A stretch of DNA of 64,000 bases from Embleya sp042956465 (GCF_042956465.1 NZ_JBIBGL010000007.1:124001-188000), one strand, 5' to 3'; numbered from the stretch's first letter, positions 34,617 through 43,591 are shown. Numbers and translations: made by a program. The notes: generated by a model from the letters alone, not told the origin.

Positions 34617-35672
34617 TCAGGCGAACCCCGGATTCCGCGCGGGCAGTGGCGCGAACCGGTGCACCGCGTCGACGAGCAGATCGCGCTGACCGACCGCGTC
34701 CGCCTCGGTCAGGTCGACCGGTCGCACGCCGCGGAACATCGACGGCACCTGGGTGCGACCGACCACTATCGGCAACAACCGGCCCCCGGAGTCCGCATCG
34801 CCCAGGGCCTCCTCCCATTCGTCCATGGCCAGCCGTCTGGCCTCGAAGTAGTGCTCGGAGAACAGCGCGATCACATGTTCGCCCAACCCGCGCGCCTGGG
34901 CCATCGCCTTGCCGAAGCTCACGCCCGCGCTCCAGTCCCAACGACTCAGCGAGACCCGGTAGTCCTCGAAGGTGAGTACCTCGCTGACCCAGTCGGCCCA
35001 GGCGAGGTCGTTGCCCACGTAGCTGATCACCAGGTCGGTGCGGGCCGGTGGGACCGGTTCCAGGATGGGCAACCGGCGTGGTGCCTCGGGCAGCGTGCGG
35101 GAGCCGGCCTCGTGGCTGCCGAACAGCGGCTCGATCTCGGCCGCCTCGCCGGGGGTCAGCGGCGCGAGCCGATGGCGCAGCGCCGCGGCCACCCGATCGG
35201 CGACCGCGCGTACCGCCCGCACGTACCCCAGGTCGCGGATGCCGCCCAGCCGCAGCATGTCGAACACGCTCGGGCCCCCGCTCGGCCCGGCGATCCCGGC
35301 GGGCCACTCGATCGCGCCGAGGGCGGCCGGGAGCGGTTGCTCCATCGTGGTCCAGGGCACCGCGATCAGATTCGGCGGCGAGATGCCCACGATCGACTCG
35401 TGTCGACGCAATCGGTCGGTGAACACCGCCCAGTCGCGCCCGCAGTCCAGGTCCTCGAAGTAGTCGTCCGAGCACAGCGCGACCATCGCCCGCGCCTGTG
35501 CGGGCGGGTCGCCGTCCGGCACCTGGATCGGCCCGAAGGTGGGCTGCAACCGGATCGCCGCGCGCACCCCGTCGCCCCCGCGCCGCAGTTCGGCCTCGAT
35601 GTCGTCGTGAAAGCGGGCCGCCCACTTGGGGTCGCGGTCGGCGACGTGACTCGTGAAGAAGTCGTAGTCCAC
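34617..35672 (-). CDS. FxsC TIR-like domain fused to a second TIR domain
   Basis: 351 residues. The first half has the FxsC pattern: VDYDFFTSHVADRDPKWAAR, a long acidic middle, LCSDDYFEDLDCGRDWAVFTD, LIAVPWTTMEQPLP and FDMLRLGGIRDLGY. The second half (about 210-345) is an ordinary TIR domain: DLVISYVGNDLAWADWVSEV, SRWDWSAGVSFG, LFSEHYFEARRLAMDEWEEA with the likely catalytic Glu, LLPIVVGRTQVP. FxsC proteins belong to the FxSxx locus; fusion to a second TIR is unusual in my knowledge. Start GTG at 35672 follows GGGGG; GTG at 35696 is the alternative. First gene of the leftward arm. Confidence 0.8.
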   Translation of the reverse strand: MDYDFFTSHVADRDPKWAARFHDDIEAELRRGGDGVRAAIRLQPTFGPIQVPDGDPPAQARAMVALCSDDYFEDLDCGRDWAVFTDRLRRHESIVGISPPNLIAVPWTTMEQPLPAALGAIEWPAGIAGPSGGPSVFDMLRLGGIRDLGYVRAVRAVADRVAAALRHRLAPLTPGEAAEIEPLFGSHEAGSRTLPEAPRRLPILEPVPPARTDLVISYVGNDLAWADWVSEVLTFEDYRVSLSRWDWSAGVSFGKAMAQARGLGEHVIALFSEHYFEARRLAMDEWEEALGDADSGGRLLPIVVGRTQVPSMFRGVRPVDLTEADAVGQRDLLVDAVHRFAPLPARNPGFA

Positions 35673-35974
35673 CAAGCGACCCCCGGGATCGAGCACCGTA
35701 CAAGGACGGCCGAGCGTCCCACGCGCCGGCGCCGGCGGCGGGTCCGGCAACTGCCGCCCCCGTGCCGACCGTTCGTGTGTACGACTCTGCCCACACAGAG
35801 CATCGCGCAGGCCGACCCGGCCCGGCTAGTATAGGAAGGCTTGTGTAATCGTGGCGATACGTTCCGCACTCGAATGTACGGGTTTCACTCGGACGGCACG
35901 CGCGAGCGGCACACGCCGGTCGTCCGACGCGGACTCGAACATCCGGGCGACGCGGGAGAACGGGGGACCTGCGG
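35673..35974. promoter_or_regulatory. divergent control region of the FxSxx locus
   Basis: 302 bases between the two arms. An AT-richer patch at 35825-35860 has TATACT on the minus strand (35828-35833), one base from a consensus -10, about 150 bases before the leftward start. A convincing -35 was not found on either strand. The rightward promoter is probably between 35850 and 35960. Confidence 0.35.
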
Positions 35975-36238
35975 ATGCAAGGGGAGTGCGGTGACGTGGA
36001 GTCGGCTCTGCCGGACCTCGACGGGCTCTGTCTCGACGACCTGGACGACCTGCCGGCGTCCGTGCTCGGCTCCGCGCTGCGCCGGTTGATCCGCGAGTCC
36101 GAGGAGCCCTCGGAGGCGGTGGTGGCCACCTTCGACAGTGCCGTCGAGCCCGCCTTCGCCGAGATCTGGGTGCCGGCCGACTCCGAAGACGGTGCCGACG
36201 AACCCCGGTCGGACGGGAGTTCCGGCATCCGGAACTGA
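35975..36238 (+). CDS. fxsA: FxsA-like RiPP precursor with internal FxSxx motif
   Basis: 87-residue peptide just before the radical SAM gene. The leader matches the FxsA family: LPDLDGLCLDDLDDLPASVL, then a helical LGSALRRLIRESEEPSEAVV. FxsA peptides normally stop at Phe-x-Ser-x-x. Here FDSAV occurs at residues 53-57 in the right place, but reading continues for 30 residues, beginning EPAFAEIWVP and then acidic and Gly/Ser-rich. Phe53 and Ser55 are the expected crosslink region; Phe61 and Trp65 in the extension are possible extra sites. ATG at 35975 is behind GGGGGA; GTG at 35996 behind GGGGAG is an alternative start. The family call is by pattern and context. Confidence 0.75.
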   Translation: MQGECGDVESALPDLDGLCLDDLDDLPASVLGSALRRLIRESEEPSEAVVATFDSAVEPAFAEIWVPADSEDGADEPRSDGSSGIRN

Positions 36239-36252
36239 CCGTGGGAGGGCCG

Positions 36253-37407
36253 ATGAACGAGGCGATACCGTTTCGGCAATTCATCGTCAAGATCGCCGCG
36301 CGCTGCAACCTGGCGTGCGATTACTGCTATGTGTACGAACTCCGGGACCAGGGCTGGCGGAACCGGCCCCGCCTGATCGCCGAGGAGACGGTGGTCGCGG
36401 TGGGGCGATGGTTGCGCGCGCACGCCGAGCGGGCCGGCCTGCGGACGCTGGACATCGTGCTGCACGGCGGCGAGCCGCTGCTGGTGGGACCCGATCGCCT
36501 CGACGCCATCGCGCGCGAACTGCGGGCCGCGTTGGCGGGCGTGGCCGAACCGCGCTTCACCCTGCAGACCAACGGGGTGCTCCTGGACGAGCGTTGCGCC
36601 GAGGTGTTGCTCGCGCATCGGATCCGGGTCGGCATCTCGCTCGACGGCGACGAACTCGCCCACGACCGGCACCGGCGCGGGCCGGACGGGCGGGGCAGCC
36701 ACGCCGGGACGGTGCGCGGCATCGCACTGCTGCGCCGGCCCCGCTACCGGCCGCTGTACGGCGGGCTGCTCGCCACGATCGACCTGGCCAATGATCCGGT
36801 GGCCACCTACGAGGAACTGCTCGCGCAGGCACCGCCGATGATCGACCTGCTGCTGCCGCACGCCACGTGGGAGTATCCGCCGCCCGGGGCCCGCCCCGAC
36901 GAAACCGCCCATGCCGACTGGCTGATCGCCGTCTTCGACCGCTGGTACGGCGCGCCCGTGCGGGAGACCCGGGTGCGCATCCTGGAGGATCTGGTCGACC
37001 TGACGCTGGGCCGGTCCGTGCACAGCGAAACGCTCGGGTTGAGCCCGGCGGGCTCGGTGGTGATCGAGACGGACGGCACCTTCGAGCGGCAGGACGCGCT
37101 CAAGGCCGCCTACGACGGGGCGGCGGCCACCGGGCTCGACGTCTTCCGGCACGACCCGGCGACCGTGCTCGCCGCGACCGCCCGCACCGGTCCCGGCGCC
37201 GGGACCGCCGAGCCGAGCCCGACCTGCCGGCGCTGTCCGGTACTGCGCACCTGCGGGGGCGGCCTGCGGGCGCATCGCTACCACCCGGCCAACGGATTCG
37301 ACAATCCCTCGGTGTACTGCGCCGACCTGCGGGCACTGATCGAACACGTGGGGCATCGGGTACGCGCGGACGTGCGGGCGCTGGTGGGCCAGGGGCGGCG
37401 GCGATGA
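36253..37407 (+). CDS. fxsB: radical SAM/SPASM peptide-modifying enzyme FxsB
   Basis: 384 residues. The radical SAM cluster motif is C18-N-L-A-C22-D-Y-C25, followed by VLHGGEPLL and TLQTNGVLLD, as in peptide maturases. The C-terminal SPASM-type cysteines are C325, C328, C334 and C356 (CRRCPVLRTCGGGLRAHRYH and later VYC). It should install a carbon-carbon (cyclophane-type) link on the FxsA peptide. Start ATG at 36253 has GGGAGG four bases upstream and lies 14 bases after the fxsA stop. It overlaps the next gene by four bases (ATGA). Some FxsB proteins carry a dead hydroxylase extension; this one is the short form with the partner encoded separately. Confidence 0.9.
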   Translation: MNEAIPFRQFIVKIAARCNLACDYCYVYELRDQGWRNRPRLIAEETVVAVGRWLRAHAERAGLRTLDIVLHGGEPLLVGPDRLDAIARELRAALAGVAEPRFTLQTNGVLLDERCAEVLLAHRIRVGISLDGDELAHDRHRRGPDGRGSHAGTVRGIALLRRPRYRPLYGGLLATIDLANDPVATYEELLAQAPPMIDLLLPHATWEYPPPGARPDETAHADWLIAVFDRWYGAPVRETRVRILEDLVDLTLGRSVHSETLGLSPAGSVVIETDGTFERQDALKAAYDGAAATGLDVFRHDPATVLAATARTGPGAGTAEPSPTCRRCPVLRTCGGGLRAHRYHPANGFDNPSVYCADLRALIEHVGHRVRADVRALVGQGRRR

Positions 37408-38777
37408 TCCGCACACACCGCCTCGACGCCGCGGTGTTCGCCGAACTCGCGGCGGGCTACGGCGGATCCGAGGCCGTGGCCGCGCTCGTCCGGGCCCAGG
37501 AGAGCCGCCGACTGCTCCAGGTGTACGCGGTGGTCGCCACCGCCCGTGAGCGCCTGCCGAACGCCCGCACGGCGCACCTGGTCGACGCGTTGGACCTGCT
37601 CGCCCGGATCCAGCGCACCGCGCCGCAGGCGGCCCGGACGGTGCTGATGCATCCGTACACCGGCGCCTGGGCGATGCGCTGCCTGCTGTGGCTGCGTCGA
37701 CCCGAGGCGCTCTCGCCCGCGCCGGACGCGGATCGCCTGCTCGACCACCTCGGCTCGATCGCCACCGCCGCCGCGCTGCGCGCCGGTCCCGAGCACGACC
37801 CGGGCGAGGAGATCCGGGTTCGCGCCGTGGAGGGATGGGTGTACCTGCCCACGCTCGGCCGGGTGCGCGCGGCCGAGGGCCCGGGCCGGACGGCGCGGAT
37901 CGGGCGGCAGTGGCGCCCGGACGATCGGATCGCGCGACACGAGGCCAATCGGGTATGTTCCGCGACGGCCGCAGGGCTGTCCGCCACCGTGGCCATCGAG
38001 GACGTGGACCCCTATCGCGACGTACACCGCTGGGAGCCGACGCCCCGGTTGTCCGCGCACCAAGTATCGTTGCTGCAAAGGAACTTCGTGAATGCGTGGG
38101 GTCGGCTGGCGGTTGCCCACCGGGCCTACGCGACCGGCCTGGGCCAGGCGTTGTCCACGTTGGTTCCGGTGGTCGCGGAACCGGGGGCCAGCCTCAGTTC
38201 GTCGTCTCGATACGCGTTCGGAAGCATCGCGTTGACGCCGGCGATGGGGCCGATCACGCTGGCCGTGACGCTGATCCACGAGTTCCAGCACAACAAGCTC
38301 GGCGCGGTACAGGACATCACGAATCTCTCGGAACGCTCGACGCTCCGGTATCGGGCGCCCTGGCGGTTGGACCCCCGACCGGTGGGTGCGCTCCTGCAGG
38401 GCGCCTACGCGCACCTGGGGATCGCGGACTTCTGGCGGATTCGGCGGCACAGCGCCGCGGGGGAGGAGCAGGATCGGGCGCAGGCCGAGTTCGCCGTGCA
38501 CCGTGCGCACGTCGCGGAGGCGATCGGGACGCTGCGCGCGTGCGGCGAACTGACGTCGGACGGTGCGCGGGTCGTGGCGGGCATGGCGGAGACCGTCGAG
38601 CCGTGGTGGCGGGAGGACGTGCCCGCCGACGCGGCGCGCCGCGCGGCCGAACGGGTGCGATCGGGCCGGCGGACCTGGGCGGAGCGAAACGGTGCCGGAG
38701 CCGGTTCCGGCCCGGGTGGGCCGGTGGTGGGCATGGGTAAAACGATACGAAACGAGAGAGAACATGAGATTACCTGA
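37404..38777 (+). CDS. HExxH-motif peptide hydroxylase-like enzyme
   Basis: 457 residues of the HExxH putative peptide-modification family, members of which are now described as peptide beta-hydroxylases. The metal motif HEFQH is intact at residues 292-296 in LIHEFQHNKLGAV, preceded by SRYAFGSIALTPAMG. The N-terminal half is helical (FAELAAGYGGSEAVAALVRA). It is coupled to fxsB by ATGA overlap, so it probably acts on the same peptide. The last 20 residues have lower GC than the rest. A metallopeptidase role is the main alternative; the gene context argues for modification. Confidence 0.82.
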   Translation: MIRTHRLDAAVFAELAAGYGGSEAVAALVRAQESRRLLQVYAVVATARERLPNARTAHLVDALDLLARIQRTAPQAARTVLMHPYTGAWAMRCLLWLRRPEALSPAPDADRLLDHLGSIATAAALRAGPEHDPGEEIRVRAVEGWVYLPTLGRVRAAEGPGRTARIGRQWRPDDRIARHEANRVCSATAAGLSATVAIEDVDPYRDVHRWEPTPRLSAHQVSLLQRNFVNAWGRLAVAHRAYATGLGQALSTLVPVVAEPGASLSSSSRYAFGSIALTPAMGPITLAVTLIHEFQHNKLGAVQDITNLSERSTLRYRAPWRLDPRPVGALLQGAYAHLGIADFWRIRRHSAAGEEQDRAQAEFAVHRAHVAEAIGTLRACGELTSDGARVVAGMAETVEPWWREDVPADAARRAAERVRSGRRTWAERNGAGAGSGPGGPVVGMGKTIRNEREHEIT

Positions 38778-38891
38778 TGTCACGAGGAGTCACTTCGCGT
38801 GATGGACTCGGGTAGCCTGGGAACAACGAGTGACGGACGGGGAGGGCAATCCCACGCGCGTCGAAACGAAGCACCGACAGCAGGGGTCGAG

Positions 38892-39644
38892 ATGACACCA
38901 GTCTTCTTCACGAGTCGGTCGTGCGGCGACGAGCGTGTCTACGTCGAGCGCTTCCACGCCGACCTCGAACAAGCCGTCTCCGCCCGCGTGCCGGGCCGGG
39001 ACGGCGCACGGGGCCTGCTGTCGACGTGCGCGGAGCGCGATCCGGGCGACCCACCCGAAACGCTCGCCGCCTGCTCGGTTCCCGCCGCGGTGGTGCTGGC
39101 CTCGCCCGACTACCTCGCCGACCCCGCCGCCATGCGCGAATGGGCGGTGATGGCCGAACGGGTACGCGGACACCGCGTCCGCACCGGCGAACGACTCGAC
39201 GCGATGGCCACCGTGCGCTGGCGCGCCGCCGACGCCCGTCCCGGCGAGCAGCCCACCCCGGACGTGGGCGCCGACGGCGACTACGGTCCGATCTACGCCC
39301 GCCAGGGCCTGTTCGACCTGATGCGCCTGGAGGGCCACTCCGCCGACTACCGGCGGCTGATCGCCGACTTGGCGCGCGTGGTGGTCGAGGTCAACCGCGT
39401 TCCGCTGCGCCCGCTGCCGCCCGCCGAGGCGCGCGAACTCCTCGGCGCGCGCACCGTCGCCGGCCCCGCCCCCGCTCGACTGCCGTACGCGGGCTCCGCG
39501 CCGGTCGCGACCGCTGCCCGGCTCCTGCCCCTGCACGCGCGCACCGGGCCGGAGCTGCCCACCCGACCCCGCTGGATCACGGCCCGACACAATCCCCGCC
39601 GCCCGTTGCTGTGGGGACCCGGTGGCGATGTTGAGGAGCACTGA
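38892..39644 (+). CDS. fxsC: FxsC-like TIR-like protein
   Basis: 250 residues. N-terminal TIR-like segment: TPVFFTSRSCGDERVYVERF, AAVVLASPDYLADPAAMREW, and then YARQGLFDLMRLEGHSADYR, which aligns with the FxsC half of the protein at 34617 (FDMLRLGG). The C-terminal 60 residues are Pro/Arg-rich. Start ATG at 38892 follows AGGGG; the 114 bases before it may hold a separate promoter. It ends four bases before fxsT and is surely co-translated with it. Role unknown; these proteins are a fixed part of FxSxx loci. Confidence 0.75.
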   Translation: MTPVFFTSRSCGDERVYVERFHADLEQAVSARVPGRDGARGLLSTCAERDPGDPPETLAACSVPAAVVLASPDYLADPAAMREWAVMAERVRGHRVRTGERLDAMATVRWRAADARPGEQPTPDVGADGDYGPIYARQGLFDLMRLEGHSADYRRLIADLARVVVEVNRVPLRPLPPAEARELLGARTVAGPAPARLPYAGSAPVATAARLLPLHARTGPELPTRPRWITARHNPRRPLLWGPGGDVEEH

Positions 39645-39648
39645 AACG

Positions 39649-42600
39649 ATGAGCGACAACCCGCCGGGAACCGTCGTCACGTTCTACTCGTACAAGGGTG
39701 GCACCGGGCGCACGATGGCCTTGGCCAACGTCGCCTGGATCCTGGCCTCCCGAGGCAAGCGCGTGCTCGTCGTGGACTGGGACCTCGAATCACCGGGCCT
39801 GCACCGCTACTTCCACCCGTACCTGATCGACAAGCGGCTGGAGGACACCCGCGGAGTGCTCGACATGATCCGCGCGTTCGCCAAGGTGGTCGGCTCCCCG
39901 ACCAGCACGGACGCGATGATCGAGTCGAGCCGCGTCGCGGAGAGCCGGGTGGACGGCTGCGCGGTCAAGGTCGACCGGGACTTCGCCGACGGCGGCCTGA
40001 TCCGCTTCCTCGGCCCGGGCCGGCAGAACCACGAGTACGCGGCCACGCTGGCCGGCTTCAACTGGGCCGACTTCTGCGAGAGCCCGCACGGCATCGGCTT
40101 CCTGGACGCGCTGCGCGAGGACATGCGCGCGTCCTACGACTACGCGCTGATCGACAGCCGCACCGGGCTCAACGACATCGCCGGCATCTGCACCACCCTG
40201 TTGCCGGACATCGTGGTGGACGGCTTCACGCTCAACGAACAGGCCATCGACGGCGGCGTCAACGTGGCCCGCTCGATCGCCCGCCAGGCCGATCGGCCGC
40301 TGCGCATCCTGCCCGTGCCGATGCGCGTGGAGGACGACGAGAAGGACAAGCTCGAAGCCGGCCGCGACCACGCCCGCGAGCGCTTCGCCGAGTTCCTCGC
40401 GGATCGCTCCGAAGCCGAGCGGAGCCGGTACTGGGGCGAGGTGGAGATCCCGTACAAGGCGTTCTACGCCTACGAGGAGACGCTCGCCACGGTCGGCGAC
40501 CGGCCGCTCCAGGAGGGCAGCCTGCTCAGCGCGTACGAGCGGCTGACCGGCGTGCTCACCGACGGCGCGATCAGCCGGCTCGACCCGATCGACGAGGTGG
40601 ACCGCCGGCGTGAACTGCGCCGCTTCGAGCGCATCCGGTACACCGCCCCGACCACCGTGCGCATCCTCTACAGCGCGCGCGACCGGATGTGGGTGGACTG
40701 GGTACGTGCCCAACTGACCGCCTCGGGCGCCCAGGTGGTCGGCACCGGCGGCTGCGACACCCCCGTCGAGGACCTGCAGAACGTCGAAAGCGTCGTGGTC
40801 GTCTCCTCCTCGCACTCGCTGCCCAGCCGATCCTGGACCGCGATGCGCACGGCGCTGCGCCGACTCGCCGCGGTCGACCAGGCGAGCGTGGTGACCCTGC
40901 GGGTGGACGACCCGATCGACAACGACCCGGGTGTGGGCGAAACGGTCACCTTGACCGGGCTGTCCGAGGAACAGTGCCGCACCGTGCTCCTGACCGCCTT
41001 CGGTCGCACGCCCACCGAACCCGCGCCCGCGGACGGCCCCAGGTTCCCCGGGACCAAGCCCAGGGTCTCCCAACTGCTGCCGCGCCACCCGGCGTTCACC
41101 GGCCGCGACGACATCCTGGAGCGGCTGCGCGACCAGCTCGCCAAGGGCGCCACCGCCGTACTGCCGCAGGCGTTGCACGGACTCGGCGGCGTCGGCAAGA
41201 CCCAGGTCGCGCTCGAATACGCGCACCGCTTCGCCGCCGACTACGACGTCATCTGGTGGGTGTCGGCGGAGCAGGCACAGGGCGTCGCCGCCCAGCTCGC
41301 CCGGCTCGGCGACCGGCTCGACCTCCCCGCCGGGGAGAACGTCACGGACGCGGCGGCCACCGTGTTGCAGACCCTGCAACAGGGCGAGCCCTACGACCGC
41401 TGGCTGGTGATCTACGACAACGCGGACGAACCGGCCTCGGTGGCCCACCTGATGCCCCAGGGCAGCGTCAACGGCCACGTCCTGGTCACCTCCCGCAACG
41501 ACCTCTGGGCACGCAGCGCCCGCCCGCTGGAGGTCCCGGTGTTCCGCCGGGACGAGAGCGTCGCACTGCTCCAGCGCCGGGTGCCGTCGCTGACCGAGGC
41601 GGACGCCCAGAAGGTGGCCACCGCGCTGGGCGACCTGCCGTTGGCGGTGGAACAGGCCGGTGCCTGGCTCGCCGAGTCCGCGATGCAGGTCGAGGAATAC
41701 CTGGAACGGGTCAACACGCGCGTCAGCGCGATCCTGGACGAGGGCCAGCCGCCGGACTACCCCACCACCGCCGCCGCGACGTGGACCGTCTCGCTCGACG
41801 AGCTCAAGGAGCGGCAGCCGGCCGCGGTGCGGCTGCTGGAACTGTGTGCGTACCTGTCGCCGGATTCGATCTCGATGCGGCTGCTGCGCTCGCGCGAGGT
41901 GCTCCAGGAACTGGTGCGGGTGGACAGCTCGCTCGGCGACACGCTCCTGCTGTCCCGGATCTTCCAGCAGCTCGGCCGGTACGCGCTGGCCCGGGTGGAC
42001 CGCGGCGAGGACACCATCCAGGTGCACCGACTCGTCCAGGCCGTGTTGCGCGACCAGATGCCGCCCGAGGAGAACGCCGCCCGGCGCGCCCGGGTGCTGG
42101 AGATCCTGGCCGCCAACGCGCCCGGCGACGTGGACGACCCGGCCAACCAGGAGACGTACGAGGAGCTCTACAAGCACCTGGTGCCCTCGCGCGCGCTGGA
42201 GAGCGACTCGGAGTCGGTGCGCCGCTGGATCGTCGAACAGGTGCGCTTCGCCTGGCGCTTCAACGACTGGGAGTTCGGCCAGTACATCGCCGAGATCGCA
42301 CTGGAGCGCTGGCGCGCGCGGTTCCACCGGCACGACGCGCTGACCCTGCGGATGTGCACCCAGCTGGCGAACGTCTACCGCTCCCAGGGCAGGTACCGCA
42401 AGGCCTACGACCTGGACCGGGCGACGTTGGAGGCGCAGCGCGAATCGCTGGGCCCGGACCACCCGCACACCCTGATCACCGGCCGCGGCTACGGCGGCGA
42501 CCTGCGCTCGCTCGGCCGCTTCCACACCGCGCTCGAATCCGACCGGGACAACTACACGCGCTTCAGCGAGGTCTTCGGCGAGGACGCGAACGACACCCTG

Positions 42601-43530
42601 CTCGCGGCGAACAACCTCGGTGTCTCGCTGCGCCTGATGGGCCTGCTGGAGGAGGCGCGCGAGGTGCACCAGGAGGCATTCGACCGACGCCGGCGGATTC
42701 AGGGCGACGACCACTCCAGGACCTGCTTCCTGGCCAACGAGGTCGGCCACGACCTGCGCGAGCTGGGTGACTACGCGGGCTCGCGCGCGGTGCTCCAGCA
42801 GACCCTGGCGCGCGAGGAGGCGATGGGCCGCACCCGGGACGCGCTGCGCACCGCCAAGAACCTCGCGGTGACGATCCGGCAGACGGGGGACGCCCGCTAC
42901 GCCCGCTCGCTGGACAGCGACACGCTGGAGAAGTACCGGGCCTATCTCGGCCCCACCCATCCGGTGCTGCTCTCCTGCACGGTCAACCTCGCCGCCGACA
43001 ACCACGCGATGGGCAACGACGAGGCGGCGCTCGAACTCGCCCAGGAGGCCTACCAGGGCTACCGCGAGCAGTTCGGCGCGCAGCACCCGTTCACCTTCGG
43101 GTGCGCCAGCAACCTGTCGATCTACCTGCGGGCGGTCGGACGCGACGAGGAGGCGATGGCCCTGGGGCTGCGCAGCCTGGAGGGGCTGCGCGAACTGCTG
43201 GGTGAGGACCACCCGTACACCCTGGCCGCGGCGCTCAACCACGCGAACAACCTCTACCAGGCGGGCCAGGCGAACGAGTGCGCCGAGCTGGACCGGGCGA
43301 CCTACGACCGGTACGAGGCGCAGCTGGGCGCGGATCACCCGCACACCCTGGTCGCGGCCTGCAACCGGGTGCAGAGCCTGGGCGAGATCGGTCGCCGGGA
43401 CGAGTCCCGCGAATGGTTCACCCGCACCGAGCGGGCGTGTCGGCGCAAGCTGGGCGACGAGCACCCGATCACCCAGGGGCTGCGCTCGCGCCGCCGGCTG
43501 GAGACCGACATCGAGGTGCCGGCCGCCTGA
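39649..43530 (+). CDS. fxsT: FxsT: ParA-like NTPase, TIR-like, NB-ARC and TPR protein
   Basis: 1293 residues. Domains: ParA/MinD-like NTPase (1-330) with YSYKGGTGRTMALANVAW at 14-31, the P-loop Lys replaced by Arg in GKT; TIR-like domain (about 340-450; VRILYSARDRMWVDWVRAQL) lacking the catalytic Glu; NB-ARC (about 475-780) with intact P-loop GLGGVGKTQVALEYAHR near 510, WLVIYDNADEP and GHVLVTSRNDLWA; then eight or nine 42-residue TPRs (about 880-1290), each near LGPDHPHTL or LGEDHPYTL. STAND NTPases with TPR sensors oligomerise upon ligand binding. Start ATG at 39649 follows GAGGAG. Its TPRs are the obvious place to sense a peptide or invader. Confidence 0.9.
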   Translation: MSDNPPGTVVTFYSYKGGTGRTMALANVAWILASRGKRVLVVDWDLESPGLHRYFHPYLIDKRLEDTRGVLDMIRAFAKVVGSPTSTDAMIESSRVAESRVDGCAVKVDRDFADGGLIRFLGPGRQNHEYAATLAGFNWADFCESPHGIGFLDALREDMRASYDYALIDSRTGLNDIAGICTTLLPDIVVDGFTLNEQAIDGGVNVARSIARQADRPLRILPVPMRVEDDEKDKLEAGRDHARERFAEFLADRSEAERSRYWGEVEIPYKAFYAYEETLATVGDRPLQEGSLLSAYERLTGVLTDGAISRLDPIDEVDRRRELRRFERIRYTAPTTVRILYSARDRMWVDWVRAQLTASGAQVVGTGGCDTPVEDLQNVESVVVVSSSHSLPSRSWTAMRTALRRLAAVDQASVVTLRVDDPIDNDPGVGETVTLTGLSEEQCRTVLLTAFGRTPTEPAPADGPRFPGTKPRVSQLLPRHPAFTGRDDILERLRDQLAKGATAVLPQALHGLGGVGKTQVALEYAHRFAADYDVIWWVSAEQAQGVAAQLARLGDRLDLPAGENVTDAAATVLQTLQQGEPYDRWLVIYDNADEPASVAHLMPQGSVNGHVLVTSRNDLWARSARPLEVPVFRRDESVALLQRRVPSLTEADAQKVATALGDLPLAVEQAGAWLAESAMQVEEYLERVNTRVSAILDEGQPPDYPTTAAATWTVSLDELKERQPAAVRLLELCAYLSPDSISMRLLRSREVLQELVRVDSSLGDTLLLSRIFQQLGRYALARVDRGEDTIQVHRLVQAVLRDQMPPEENAARRARVLEILAANAPGDVDDPANQETYEELYKHLVPSRALESDSESVRRWIVEQVRFAWRFNDWEFGQYIAEIALERWRARFHRHDALTLRMCTQLANVYRSQGRYRKAYDLDRATLEAQRESLGPDHPHTLITGRGYGGDLRSLGRFHTALESDRDNYTRFSEVFGEDANDTLLAANNLGVSLRLMGLLEEAREVHQEAFDRRRRIQGDDHSRTCFLANEVGHDLRELGDYAGSRAVLQQTLAREEAMGRTRDALRTAKNLAVTIRQTGDARYARSLDSDTLEKYRAYLGPTHPVLLSCTVNLAADNHAMGNDEAALELAQEAYQGYREQFGAQHPFTFGCASNLSIYLRAVGRDEEAMALGLRSLEGLRELLGEDHPYTLAAALNHANNLYQAGQANECAELDRATYDRYEAQLGADHPHTLVAACNRVQSLGEIGRRDESREWFTRTERACRRKLGDEHPITQGLRSRRRLETDIEVPAA

Positions 43531-43549
43531 CGGCCGTTGTCCCGATGTG

Positions 43550-43586
43550 CCGTGGCCGGCCCGACGATCCGTCGGGTCGGCCACGG
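43550..43586. terminator. bidirectional terminator after fxsT
   Basis: 17-bp stem with one G-U type mismatch (43550-43566 with 43570-43586) and a three-base loop, between the convergent stops of fxsT and the P450. It closes the FxSxx locus. Confidence 0.75.
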
Positions 43587-43591
43587 CCGGT

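Noticed and set aside
33529..37416. A single very long open frame on the minus strand running across the left arm and under fxsA and fxsB
   Set aside because: The part above 34614 has no recognisable domain, crosses the in-frame fxsB gene on the other strand, and is open only because of GC-rich codon bias; the two true genes begin at 34614 and 35672.
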